A stretch of 37,238 nt of DNA, taken from JBCBJX01 sp038522735 (lineage in GTDB: Bacteria; Pseudomonadota; Alphaproteobacteria; Caulobacterales; Parvularculaceae). The translations under genes were made by a program, and so were the position numbers. Position 1 is the stretch's first letter. Each line of letters opens with the position of its first letter. The notes under the pieces were generated by a model. That model did no database searches. It was not told the origin of the DNA and saw only the letters and a program-made list of their open reading frames with translations. Shown here one piece after another: positions 24,085 to 30,011 of this stretch. The stretch covers positions 1 to 37,238 of the forward strand of contig JBCBJX010000021.1 of assembly GCA_038522735.1 (NCBI GenBank), read 5' to 3'.

Positions 24085-24459
24085 GTGTACGCACTGAAAG
24101 ACGACGACGTTCGACTGGATCCGCACCACAAGGCGGCGCTGAGCAAGGTTTCCGTCGCCAGCGCGCAGGAGAACCGCTGGACGCTGGCCGCCATCGTGCT
24201 TTCCGAAGAGTTCGAGCGAGAGGGCCTGCCGCTCATCATCACGAGCGCCAATGACAGCGAGCACATGGAGGGCTCCAAGCACTATGAGGGCGAGGCCTGG
24301 GACCTGCGCACGTGGCGCCCGGGCAGCCCCGGCGTGCAGATTGAACCGCAGCGCCGGCGGCGTCTCGCAAAGCGCATCGCTGATCGTCTGGGGCCGGATT
24401 GGGACGTGCTCGCCAAATCGACGCACATCCACGTCGAATGGGACCCGAAGGAAGAATAG
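24085..24459 (+). CDS. Endolysin, M15-type zinc peptidase
   Basis: 124 residues from GTG 24085 with AGGAGG about 6 bases upstream. It has the M15/hedgehog-type metal site: SKHYEGEAWD (64-73, the S-x-H-x-x-G-x-A-x-D motif with His66 and Asp73) and HIHVEWD (114-120, metal His and catalytic Glu region). Enzymes of this kind cut peptide cross-links of peptidoglycan (L-Ala-D-Glu or D,D-peptidase). There is no signal peptide, so a holin would be needed for release. It opens the lysis cassette ahead of two membrane proteins and the spanins. Confidence 0.82.
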   Translation: MYALKDDDVRLDPHHKAALSKVSVASAQENRWTLAAIVLSEEFEREGLPLIITSANDSEHMEGSKHYEGEAWDLRTWRPGSPGVQIEPQRRRRLAKRIADRLGPDWDVLAKSTHIHVEWDPKEE

Positions 24460-24467
24460 GATCGCTC

Positions 24468-24833
24468 GTGCTTGTCTTAGAGTTTATCTTTGACGTTCTG
24501 ACCGTTTTCTTTGCCGCCGGCGCCATCGTAACCGGCGTGCGCGAAGCAAGGTTCGTCTTTCCGATCTGGGCGGAGCTGCGCGACGGCTATTCCTTCCGTA
24601 CAGCAATGTATATTCTTAGCCTGACCGTCGGCGCGTTCTGGCACCTCGGGCTTATGGCGTGGTGGTCGGTTCAGCCGGGGACCGAGACCATCGGCTGGGA
24701 AATGAATTTGCTTTTCGAGACGTGGCATAGCTGGGCGTCGGTCAAGATGATGATCTTCCACAGGCGGCTGCACATGAACGCCGCGGACCACGCTAGGCAC
24801 CTTGGACGCACGGAGCTTCTGCATGGATGTTAA
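24468..24833 (+). CDS. Membrane protein of the lysis cassette (holin candidate)
   Basis: 121 residues if GTG 24468 is used; this is the natural start between the endolysin stop and the first membrane helix. Segments: LVLEFIFDVLTVFFAAGAIV (1-22), then AMYILSLTVGAFWHLGLMAW (about 44-63), then a polar His/Arg-rich tail. Two membrane helices and its place after the endolysin suit a holin or antiholin. It overlaps the next membrane protein by 11 bases. Which of the two is the holin cannot be told from sequence alone. Confidence 0.6.
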   Translation: MLVLEFIFDVLTVFFAAGAIVTGVREARFVFPIWAELRDGYSFRTAMYILSLTVGAFWHLGLMAWWSVQPGTETIGWEMNLLFETWHSWASVKMMIFHRRLHMNAADHARHLGRTELLHGC

Positions 24834-25215
24834 ATCCGCATGCGCAGCAGCCTTAGGTTTGCTGATGAGTGTCGTCGCCAATGAGGCAGGCGGCGAGGCC
24901 CTGCAGCTTGCGACGCGCGATGACCTCGTGCTGGCGGGGATTTTTGTCCTCTGCGGCGCTGGGGCGGGATCGCTGTTGCCGGCCTATAACCCGGCGATCG
25001 CCGCGAAGCCCGCGCGCTACGTGCTCGCCATCGCCACCGGCGTCGTGTTCGGAACGCTCGGCGGCGGGCTGGCCTTCTGGTTTACGTCTGAGCTGTGGCC
25101 CTCGATTGCCGCGTGCATCGCCGCCGCCACGATCGGGCCGGTGTTCGCCACGGATCCAAAAAAGACGACGCACGACATCGTCGCGGCCTTCCGCGGGAAA
25201 GGCGGGGCGGCATGA
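24823..25215 (+). CDS. Multi-pass membrane protein, holin candidate
   Basis: 130 residues from ATG 24823. Membrane helices: AALGLLMSVVANEA (weak), DLVLAGIFVLCGAGAGSLLP, ARYVLAIATGVVFGTLGGGL and LWPSIAACIAAATIGPVF; the tail is basic (DPKKTTHDIVAAFRGKGG). Three to four helices, small size and a charged C-terminus match class I phage holins. It lies between the other membrane protein and the spanin genes. The next ATG overlaps its TGA (ATGA). Confidence 0.65.
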   Translation: MDVKSACAAALGLLMSVVANEAGGEALQLATRDDLVLAGIFVLCGAGAGSLLPAYNPAIAAKPARYVLAIATGVVFGTLGGGLAFWFTSELWPSIAACIAAATIGPVFATDPKKTTHDIVAAFRGKGGAA

Positions 25216-25559
25216 TGGCGTTGCTAAAAGGCCTCGTGTCAGCGCGCTCCTTGGCGATCTTCGCTTCATTGATCGCCGCCGGCTGGCTATGGAACGAACG
25301 ACGGATCATCGGCGACCTGCGCGACAAGCGCGCCGCCGCGGAGCTGGCGCAGAAGTCGGCGGAGCGCGCCTTGAAGGCGGAGCGCTCAGCGTCTGCAGCC
25401 CACAAGGTCGCGGCCGATATCGCCGTCGATCGGGCCTCCCGCCTTCAACAGCAGATAGCCGAAGCGAGGCAGTTCAATGCGGATTTTGATGCTTGCCTTG
25501 GCGTTCGCGTCCCTGACGGCGTGTGCGTCTACGGTTCCGAGCCCTCCTGTGGTTCCTGA
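25212..25559 (+). CDS. Rz: Inner-membrane spanin (Rz-like)
   Basis: 115 residues from ATG 25212 (a second ATG follows at once). Residues 8-27 form one N-terminal membrane anchor (VSARSLAIFASLIAAGWLWN), followed by a long Ala/Glu/Lys/Arg-rich periplasmic coiled coil (30-92). The end contains two Cys (ACLGV, SEPSCGS). This is the classic i-spanin build. The outer-membrane partner is encoded in another frame starting inside this gene at 25477, exactly the Rz/Rz1 nested arrangement. Together they join and fuse inner and outer membranes in the last step of lysis. Confidence 0.85.
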   Translation: MMALLKGLVSARSLAIFASLIAAGWLWNERRIIGDLRDKRAAAELAQKSAERALKAERSASAAHKVAADIAVDRASRLQQQIAEARQFNADFDACLGVRVPDGVCVYGSEPSCGS

Positions 25560-25713
25560 TCCCCAATACCTAGCGGACTGCCCCGACCCACCGGCCGCCT
25601 CGCCGCGGACCTTCAAGGCCGTCGTCACCCGTTTGAGGGAAGTCATCAACTGCGAGCGCGCCGATAAGGCCGCGTTGCGCGCTTGGGCAGAGACCGTAGG
25701 CGAAGACGAGTAG
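25477..25713 (+). CDS. Rz1: Outer-membrane lipoprotein spanin (Rz1-like)
   Basis: 78 residues from ATG 25477, overlapping Rz in a different frame. A short signal peptide ends in a lipobox (L13-T-A-C16), followed by a proline-rich stretch (STVPSPPVVPDPQYLADCPD, PPAASP) as is usual for o-spanins, and a helical end. The frame stops at TAG 25711-25713, but continues open for 19 more sensible codons (AGRKANAEIKAERERLLGE) to a second TAG at 25771-25773, so the C-terminus may be truncated by an amber mutation. Confidence 0.88.
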   Translation: MRILMLALAFASLTACASTVPSPPVVPDPQYLADCPDPPAASPRTFKAVVTRLREVINCERADKAALRAWAETVGEDE

Positions 25714-25775
25714 GCGGGGCGGAAGGCGAATGCGGAGATTAAGGCCGAGCGCGAGCGGCTGCTGGGGGAGTAGGC

Positions 25776-25815
25776 CGTCACATCATATTGTTGCGGCCGA
25801 CGATATGATGTGACG
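25776..25815. promoter_or_regulatory. Perfect 13-bp inverted repeat after the lysis genes
   Basis: CGTCACATCATAT (25776-25788) and ATATGATGTGACG (25803-25815) flank a 14-base loop. It lies between convergent gene blocks, a usual place for a bidirectional terminator, but the stem is AT-rich and no T run follows on either strand, so a protein-binding site is equally possible. An imperfect direct copy of the left arm and following bases begins near 25822. Confidence 0.6.
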
Positions 25816-25868
25816 CTGTGAGCCGTCTCACCATATTGCTGGCGTCGGCAAAATGGTTGGGGCCTCTC

Positions 25869-26162
25869 CTAATTGTCTCCGAGCTGGTTCTCGTCGCCCA
25901 AAGTGTTGGTGATGAAATCGACGACCGTCTCGATGTCGCTATGCCAGACGGTGCAGACGATCGCCTCGCTGTTTCGCGGGTGCGTCATGTCGCTGCGGAT
26001 CGCGCGAAGCGCCTCTTGAAGGCGATCGAGGCGAGCGGCTGCATAGCCGAGCTCCGGGTCGATCTTGTCGCCGTCCTTAGGCTCAGCGCGCCGGCGTAGC
26101 TCGCGGACAAGCTCAGCGTCGTCCATGTCCCCCACCATACGCTTGTAAATGTCGCTCGCCAT
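25869..26162 (-). CDS. Small acidic early-region protein
   Basis: 97 residues from ATG 26162 with GAGAGG upstream. The N-terminal half is helical and charged (KRMVGDMDDAELVRELRRRA, then ELGYAAARLDRLQEALRAI); the rest contains SEAIVCTVWHSDIETVVDFI. No known motif. It is the last gene of a leftward five-gene operon that faces the lysis genes. The initiation region (AGAGGCCGGAC before ATG) is the same as that of the first gene of the operon at 26976. Confidence 0.65.
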   Translation of the reverse strand: MASDIYKRMVGDMDDAELVRELRRRAEPKDGDKIDPELGYAAARLDRLQEALRAIRSDMTHPRNSEAIVCTVWHSDIETVVDFITNTLGDENQLGDN

Positions 26163-26182
26163 GTCCGGCCTCTCTTTGCAGC

Positions 26183-26410
26183 TTACGCCGCCATCTCTTT
26201 TTGCGTCACGAAACGGGGAGAGCAGTGATGCCGGACGGCGCCATCAAGCTGGTCGATCAAGCTGACTGCATCAGCCATTGTATTGAGCTGGCGCGCCTCG
26301 TCTTGCGGCCCCCACGTGCCCGTCCCGCCGGTGACCATTGCCACTAGGTACTGACCGCTTTCCGGGGCGTCTTGATTAATGACAGCCCAAAATCCGTACT
26401 CGTGTTTCAT
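26183..26410 (-). CDS. Small hypothetical protein
   Basis: 75 residues from ATG 26410, with AGGAGA about 8 bases upstream. The sequence (YGFWAVINQDAPESGQYLVA, then MVTGGTGTWGPQDEARQLNT) suggests a compact alpha/beta domain, ending HHCSPRFVTQKEMAA. No family recognised. It belongs to the leftward early operon; spacing to neighbours is 15-20 bases. Confidence 0.6.
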   Translation of the reverse strand: MKHEYGFWAVINQDAPESGQYLVAMVTGGTGTWGPQDEARQLNTMADAVSLIDQLDGAVRHHCSPRFVTQKEMAA

Positions 26411-26425
26411 AGCGGGGGTCTCCTG

Positions 26426-26596
26426 TCAGTCGCGCTCTTCGATAAAGTCGAGGAGCTTTTCGAGCGCGTGCTGCTCTCCCCGATCATGGCCGGCGCCATA
26501 GCTGTTGATGGCGAGCGAGGCGCTATCGTCGGCCTCCGACTTCGCTTCTCGTATGCGAAGCAGAACCTCGTCCCGAACCTCTTCGATCGTCCGCAT
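26426..26596 (-). CDS. 56-aa acidic helical protein
   Basis: ATG 26596 to TGA 26426-26428, with AGGAGA about 8 bases upstream. The product starts MRTIEEVRDEVLLRIREAKS and ends GEQHALEKLLDFIEERD: two charged helices joined by a Ser/Gly loop. Overlapping longer minus-strand frames in this interval have Arg/Pro/Ser-rich shadow composition and no ribosome site. Fits the spacing of the leftward early operon exactly. Function unknown. Confidence 0.6.
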   Translation of the reverse strand: MRTIEEVRDEVLLRIREAKSEADDSASLAINSYGAGHDRGEQHALEKLLDFIEERD

Positions 26597-26611
26597 GTCC
26601 GGGGTCTCCTG

Positions 26612-26800
26612 TTAGGCGGCGTTGCGGCGCTCAAGCCGCGACCAGGGCAGGTGGTCGCGGTGCCGCCAAGCCTGCTCTGCAAGCGTTCGGCGCGACTGCG
26701 AGTGCATCACTGGCGGCTGACAGTTTGTGTCGCGCAGGACTTCGATCAAATCCGCGCGCGTCATGTCGAACAGATCGAACGGTGTTTCCGGCCGCCTCAT
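26612..26800 (-). CDS. 62-aa basic hypothetical protein
   Basis: ATG 26800 overlaps the stop of the preceding 59-aa gene (ATGA), so the two are coupled. Product: MRRPETPFDLFDMTRADLIE, then VLRDTNCQPPVMHSQSRRTL, ending in a basic WRHRDHLPWSRLERRNAA. Probably helical, nucleic-acid or partner binding possible from charge only. Not recognised. Confidence 0.55.
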   Translation of the reverse strand: MRRPETPFDLFDMTRADLIEVLRDTNCQPPVMHSQSRRTLAEQAWRHRDHLPWSRLERRNAA

Positions 26801-26976
26801 GCCGCGACCTTGCGGACTAGGGCGCTTCGAGCATCGTCTAGCGCCACCGCTATCTGCGCCTCTGATGCACCTCGCTCGCGCAGTTCGAACAGCGTGCGTA
26901 GCTGTTCCGCCGCCTCACCGAGGTGATCGGCGCGCATGGTCATTGGGTTGAACGGGATGGGATTTTGCTCGTCCAT
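26797..26976 (-). CDS. 59-aa helical protein, first gene of leftward operon
   Basis: ATG 26976 is chosen because AGGAAGAGG lies 7-12 bases upstream; the frame is open to 27075 but the extra part is Arg-rich and would run into the control region. Product: MDEQNPIPFNPMTMRADHLG, then EAAEQLRTLFELRERGASEA and an Ala-rich helical end. It is the promoter-proximal gene, facing the dyad-rich region shared with the divergent recombinase-like gene. Function unknown. Confidence 0.55.
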   Translation of the reverse strand: MDEQNPIPFNPMTMRADHLGEAAEQLRTLFELRERGASEAQIAVALDDARSALVRKVAA

Positions 26977-27025
26977 GTCCGGCCTCTTCCTGAATTTTGA
27001 CGCCGAGCGGAGTCGGCCTCTATGT

Positions 27026-27094
27026 CTCAAATCTTTGTTGCTTAACCATGTAGCAAAACGTGTTGCATAACGCAATACCTGTGCTACATTTGAG
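27026..27094. promoter_or_regulatory. Divergent control region with nested dyads
   Basis: AT-richer gap between the leftward operon and the rightward recombinase-like gene. A nested dyad centres near 27069: TGTAGCA (27049-27055) with TGCTACA (27082-27088), enclosing TTGC-ATAAC-GCAA (27063-27075). A further inverted pair CTCAAAT (27026-27032) and ATTTGAG (27088-27094) surrounds it. This is what a lysogeny-type operator looks like. Several -35/-10-like words overlap the dyads but none is convincing enough to assign. Confidence 0.55.
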
Positions 27095-27104
27095 GCATGA
27101 AATT

Positions 27105-27656
27105 TTGCGGTTCGGATACACGGCGAAGGTCCGCGGCGGCCCTACTGAGGACGAGCAGCGCGCGCTCATGCGCGAGCTTGGGATCGCGCGCATTGTCGAT
27201 GAAGGCGCGGCGCGCGGGCGGTCTCGACCGGAGCGAGACGACCTCGTTTCAATCATGCGGACAGGCGATGAAATCGCCGTTGTTTCGGCGTCTCTCGCTG
27301 CGCACAACGCCGGTGATCTTTTCGCCTTCGTCGCCGACCTCACCGCGCGCGGGGCGGCGCTCTACGTCATCGACCAAGAGCAAGCGTTCACCGCGTCCGC
27401 ATCACACGCCGCGCTCGCGCGTGCGTTCGTGAGGGACAAGAACGTGGCGCAGATTGCACCCGCGAGAGCGAAGCGAAAGAACAAGGGCGGGCGCAAACCC
27501 AAGCTGGTCTTGGAGGGCGAGGCGCTGGCGGTTTTCAAGCGTATGTGGAGCGATCCCGACACGGATATTGCCGCCATGCAGCGCCGGTTTGAAAACGTCT
27601 CTCGCCACACGATCAGCCGTCGTGCGAGAGGCCTGGGCCTAGGGCCGAAGGCATAA
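27105..27656 (+). CDS. Catalytically dead serine-recombinase-like regulator
   Basis: 183 residues if TTG 27105 is the start (GAGG at 27092-27095); GTG 27060, GTG 27081 and TTG 27090 are in-frame alternatives, but the first two lie inside the dyads. Residues 3-90 follow the resolvase N-terminal fold (GYTAKVRGGPTEDEQRALM, then RSRPERDDLVSIMRTGDEIA). The catalytic Ser of 'Y-x-R-V-S' is replaced by Arg (KVRG) and the 'LDRLGR' arginines are absent (SLAAHN). The C-terminus is a basic linker (KRKNKGGRKPK) and a helix-turn-helix. It probably acts as a DNA-binding regulator. Confidence 0.7.
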   Translation: MRFGYTAKVRGGPTEDEQRALMRELGIARIVDEGAARGRSRPERDDLVSIMRTGDEIAVVSASLAAHNAGDLFAFVADLTARGAALYVIDQEQAFTASASHAALARAFVRDKNVAQIAPARAKRKNKGGRKPKLVLEGEALAVFKRMWSDPDTDIAAMQRRFENVSRHTISRRARGLGLGPKA

Positions 27657-27727
27657 GAGGAGCGTCACCGGACGCCGATGCATAACCGCATGCATATTTT
27701 GACACGGGTTTTGTAAAAAAAGAGGAG
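27655..27727 (+). repeat. 73-bp direct repeat, copy 1
   Basis: Identical to 28736-28808, 1081 bp downstream. It contains a small dyad (TGCAT, six bases, ATGCA), a TTTTGACACGGGTTTTG stretch, a run of seven A and ends in GAGGAG, the ribosome site of the following gene. This copy begins at the last codon of the recombinase-like gene and leads into the 59-aa gene at 27734. Confidence 0.9.
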
Positions 27728-27733
27728 CGACCG

Positions 27734-27913
27734 ATGGCTGACGTTGATTACGGCAAGGTCTGGGGTGCGATCCGCTTTGGACTGACCAAGCGCCGCGAGC
27801 GGCTTCTCGCTGCATTCGACGCCAAGAACTACGAGCAGGAGAGCGCTCAACTCGACGCCCTCGCACGCGAGCTGACGGACGATGTGGCGCAGGTAGTCGA
27901 AAAAGGAGACTGA
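27734..27913 (+). CDS. 59-aa helical accessory protein
   Basis: ATG 27734 with GAGGAG nine bases upstream, to TGA 27911-27913. Product: MADVDYGKVWGAIRFGLTKR, then RERLLAAFDAKNYEQESAQL, then a helical acidic end (VVEKGD). Its start region (23 bases) is repeated exactly at 28547-28569 before another gene. First of nine tiny rightward ORFs. Function unknown. Confidence 0.65.
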   Translation: MADVDYGKVWGAIRFGLTKRRERLLAAFDAKNYEQESAQLDALARELTDDVAQVVEKGD

Positions 27914-27914
27914 G

Positions 27915-28124
27915 GTGGTCGAGCTTCACGAGCTTCCTGCGGATCAAGAGTTTCGCGTCTTCCGAACAAAAGAGGGCGTGTGGATCGCAGAAGGCCGACC
28001 GGCTGACATACTTGCGCAGGCGCCGACGATCACAATGCTCGGCGCCCGCCTCGACGTCGCAATTCAGGCCGAAGAGATGGAAGCCAAAAAGCGCGGGATC
28101 GCTATTCCCCGGCGCCGAGATTGA
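27915..28124 (+). CDS. 69-aa accessory protein
   Basis: GTG 27915, one base after the previous stop, with AAAGGAGACTGAG as initiation region, a module reused before 28135 and 29008. Product: VELHELPADQEFRVFRTKEG, then a beta/alpha stretch (VWIAEGRPADILAQAPTITM) and a basic end (KKRGIAIPRRRD). Small alpha/beta domain, not recognised. Confidence 0.6.
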   Translation: MVELHELPADQEFRVFRTKEGVWIAEGRPADILAQAPTITMLGARLDVAIQAEEMEAKKRGIAIPRRRD

Positions 28125-28134
28125 GGAGACTGAG

Positions 28135-28344
28135 ATGGCCGCGATCAAAGAGATTTCCCGCGCGACGCTCGCTTGCGAGATCGCTGAGGAGATGTGGGAG
28201 CGCTGGGCGTCTCAGCCGGTGATTGAAGACGGGAGCTTCCGGCGACTTGATCCGCGCACGATCCATGACATTCCGCACCAGAAGCGCGACCGGTTGTGGG
28301 AGCTTGCTAATCAGGCCGTGGAATTTCTCGACGACACGAAGTGA
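28135..28344 (+). CDS. 69-aa accessory protein
   Basis: ATG 28135 with GAGGAGACTGAG immediately upstream; the frame is open further left but this start has the array's standard module. Product: AAIKEISRATLACEIAEEMW, then ERWASQPVIEDGSFRRLDPR, ending in a helix (ELANQAVEFLDDTK). Helical, mixed charge. Not recognised. Confidence 0.6.
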   Translation: MAAIKEISRATLACEIAEEMWERWASQPVIEDGSFRRLDPRTIHDIPHQKRDRLWELANQAVEFLDDTK

Positions 28345-28354
28345 GGAGCGTCCG

Positions 28355-28567
28355 ATGGCGGACAATGACCCAATCCCGATGCGCATTCCGTGCCCATCCT
28401 GCGGCGCTCTGCATATCGACGAGGGGGAGTTCGCGACGAGGCGACACCACACTCACGCTTGCCAAGAGTGCGGGAACGTCTGGCGCCCGGCTGTCGTGAA
28501 CACCGTCGGCGTTCGGTTCCTGCCGGGCTTTAAGAACGACGAAATCAGAGGAGCGACCGATGGCTGA
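28355..28567 (+). CDS. Small zinc-ribbon protein
   Basis: 70 residues from ATG 28355 with GAGGAGCG upstream. It has two knuckles, CPSCG (about 12-16) and CQECG (about 36-40), with HIDEGEFATRRHHTHA between and NVWRPAVVNTVGVRFLPGF after: a zinc ribbon of the kind met in many phage genomes. Likely nucleic-acid or protein binding. It overlaps the next gene by 8 bases. Confidence 0.68.
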   Translation: MADNDPIPMRIPCPSCGALHIDEGEFATRRHHTHACQECGNVWRPAVVNTVGVRFLPGFKNDEIRGATDG

Positions 28568-28766
28568 CGACAAGTCTGCGAGGTTTTGGAACGCGCTAGA
28601 GCATGCGGCCGCTCGTGTGGATGTCGTGAAAGCGCTGGAGACCTTGACGATCACAGAGCTTCGGCAAATCCGGCGCACAATCGATGAAGTTAGAATGCGC
28701 AGAAAATACGGAATGTGCGTTTCGACGCCTGTTGAAAGAGGAGCGTCACCGGACGCCGATGCATAA
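28560..28766 (+). CDS. 68-aa accessory protein, 3' end inside the 73-bp repeat
   Basis: ATG 28560, preceded by the same 23-base initiation module found at 27721. Product: MADDKSARFWNALEHAAARV, then DVVKALETLTITELRQIRRT, and a C-terminus GASPDADA that is encoded by the second copy of the 73-bp repeat. Its natural C-terminus may therefore have been replaced when the repeat arose. Helical; not recognised. Confidence 0.6.
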   Translation: MADDKSARFWNALEHAAARVDVVKALETLTITELRQIRRTIDEVRMRRKYGMCVSTPVERGASPDADA

Positions 28767-28808
28767 CCGCATGCATATTTTGACACGGGTTTTGTAAAAA
28801 AAGAGGAG
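28736..28808 (+). repeat. 73-bp direct repeat, copy 2
   Basis: Identical over 73 bases to 27655-27727. Here the first part encodes the end of the 68-aa gene and the last part (seven A, GAGGAG) is the ribosome site of the gene at 28815. A truncated third copy (GAGAGGAGCGTCA) lies at 29723-29735, where the rightward array ends. Confidence 0.9.
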
Positions 28809-28814
28809 ACTGAT

Positions 28815-29006
28815 GTGCGGCTGATCCTTGGATCGTTCTTCGGCGGAATGGGCGCGGCGACGGCCATCATCGTCGCAGTTTTTGCGACCGGGCAGACGTT
28901 TGGCCAGCGATGCGCAAAGCATTTTACCGGCGCTGAGATTGATCGTTGCGTTGCTGAGATGGCGAGCGGCGAGCGGCGGTTTCCGACGGATGAAAAAGGA
29001 GACTGA
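28815..29006 (+). CDS. 63-aa protein with N-terminal membrane segment
   Basis: GTG 28815 with AAGAGGAGACTGAT upstream; an ATG at 28813 would stop after three codons. Residues 2-25 are hydrophobic (LILGSFFGGMGAATAIIVAV, then FATG), followed by a polar part with two Cys (QRCAKH, DRCVAEM). It could be a single-pass membrane or exported protein. Not recognised. Confidence 0.55.
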   Translation: MRLILGSFFGGMGAATAIIVAVFATGQTFGQRCAKHFTGAEIDRCVAEMASGERRFPTDEKGD

Positions 29007-29007
29007 G

Positions 29008-29283
29008 ATGACGGAAGAAGAGTTGTTTCAGAGCGATTTTGATGCCGCCGCCGAGTTGGCGAGCCAGCTCCGCGAAAAGCTCCGCGCCTTATTGTTTCCA
29101 GAAATGATCGAAGGCGCCACAGCACTCCAAGCGGCGTCGTTCGCGTCCGCGCCTCTTCAAAAAGCCAAAGAGGCCGCGGCCCTCGCGATCGCTTACCGGG
29201 ACCAGATAGAGGAAATTGAAATTCTGAAGGCACGGACGCGCCTTGGCGACTATCGGATCCTAGTGCCAATCAGAGGAGCCTGA
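29008..29283 (+). CDS. 91-aa helical accessory protein
   Basis: ATG 29008 with AAAAAGGAGACTGAG upstream, directly after the previous TGA. Product: acidic start (MTEEELFQSDFDAAAELASQ), long Ala/Leu-rich helices and a final RTRLGDYRILVPIRGA. No motif recognised. Ends with AGAGGAGCCTGA, again the array's ribosome-site style. Confidence 0.6.
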   Translation: MTEEELFQSDFDAAAELASQLREKLRALLFPEMIEGATALQAASFASAPLQKAKEAAALAIAYRDQIEEIEILKARTRLGDYRILVPIRGA

Positions 29284-29284
29284 A

Positions 29285-29533
29285 GTGGGCGAGCCGCTGT
29301 GGGATTTTTCCGACGCATCTGAAACGGGCTTTGACTATTATCGCTGCGCGTTCGGTGGAGATGAGGTAGAGTTTACCTTAAATCCGTTTGCTGAAGATTG
29401 CATCATTCTTAAGATGGACGACGACAACAGGACGTCTCTCTGGCTTACGCCTCGCGGAGCCCGAGCATTGGCGGATCGCTTGCTAAAAATGGCGGATTAC
29501 GTCGACGGGCGCAGAAAAGGAGCAGTTGAATGA
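29285..29533 (+). CDS. 82-aa accessory protein
   Basis: GTG 29285, one base after the previous TGA, with AGAGGAGCC upstream. Beta-type N-terminal half (DYYRCAFGGDEVEFTLNPFA, then DCIILKMDDDNRTSLWLTPR) and a helical end (GARALADRLLKMADYVDGRR). This resembles small host- or phage-encoded alpha/beta proteins but I cannot name a family. GTG start and 4-base overlap with the next gene. Confidence 0.6.
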   Translation: MGEPLWDFSDASETGFDYYRCAFGGDEVEFTLNPFAEDCIILKMDDDNRTSLWLTPRGARALADRLLKMADYVDGRRKGAVE

Positions 29534-29724
29534 GTGAGCTAGACGCCGCTGTGCAGCGCGCTCGGGACCATGTCATGACGCCGGCCGAGGTGTTTTGGCA
29601 GAAAGTGTCGTTTGTGTACGGCATGATGGATGAGCCGGGCAGGCGGGCCATTTCGCGAGATCAATTGGCACGCCGGATGGCGGCCGACGCTGGCTTTAAC
29701 GCGCCCCCGCCGAAACCAGAATGA
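29530..29724 (+). CDS. 64-aa accessory protein, last of rightward array
   Basis: ATG 29530 (ATGA overlap), with AAAAGGAGCAG upstream. Product: MSELDAAVQRARDHVMTPAE, then VFWQKVSFVYGMMDEPGRRA, a basic helix (RDQLARRMAAD) and a PPPKPE tail. Helical, possibly DNA binding. It ends where a truncated repeat copy meets the leftward membrane genes. Confidence 0.58.
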   Translation: MSELDAAVQRARDHVMTPAEVFWQKVSFVYGMMDEPGRRAISRDQLARRMAADAGFNAPPPKPE

Positions 29725-29732
29725 GAGGAGCG

Positions 29733-30011
29733 TCAGCGCAGCGCCCAGAACGCGCCCTGAGCGATCGCCTGAGCCAGGAGTAGGGCGCCCGCACTGGTCA
29801 GCGCCCACGTCCGCCACGGCTGCCCCCATGAGGCGAGCGCGGCCGACAGCCCGAACACGGCGACGCCCGTCGCCCAGATAGCCTTCAGCACCTCGACCTG
29901 ATCGCGGGAGACGGCGCCGCGCCAGCCGAGCGCGTCCGGCATAAAGTAAGCCCACGTGTAGAGGGCGAAGAACGCAGCCAGCCCGACCGCCCCAGCGCGC
30001 CAGCCGGTCAT
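29733..30011 (-). CDS. Membrane protein near the att site
   Basis: 92 residues from ATG 30011; the frame is open to 30107 but the ATG overlapping the upstream ORF's stop is the better start. Three membrane helices: GAVGLAAFFALYTWAYFM, then VLKAIWATGVAVFGLSAALA, then LTSAGALLLAQAIAQGAFWA. Leftward, opposite to the preceding array and next to the attachment site, the usual place for lysogenic-conversion (moron) genes. Function unknown. Confidence 0.6.
   Translation of the reverse strand: MTGWRAGAVGLAAFFALYTWAYFMPDALGWRGAVSRDQVEVLKAIWATGVAVFGLSAALASWGQPWRTWALTSAGALLLAQAIAQGAFWALR

Noticed and set aside
25818..26099. Plus-strand frame (MSRLTILLASAKW...)
   Set aside because: Opposite to a minus-strand ORF with a repeated initiation module; after the first 30 residues composition is shadow-like.
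27097..27432. ATG-started frame (MKFCGSDTRR...) at the recombinase-like gene
   Set aside because: It has a nicer start codon, but the product is Arg/Ser-rich shadow sequence; the overlapping frame clearly encodes the resolvase fold.
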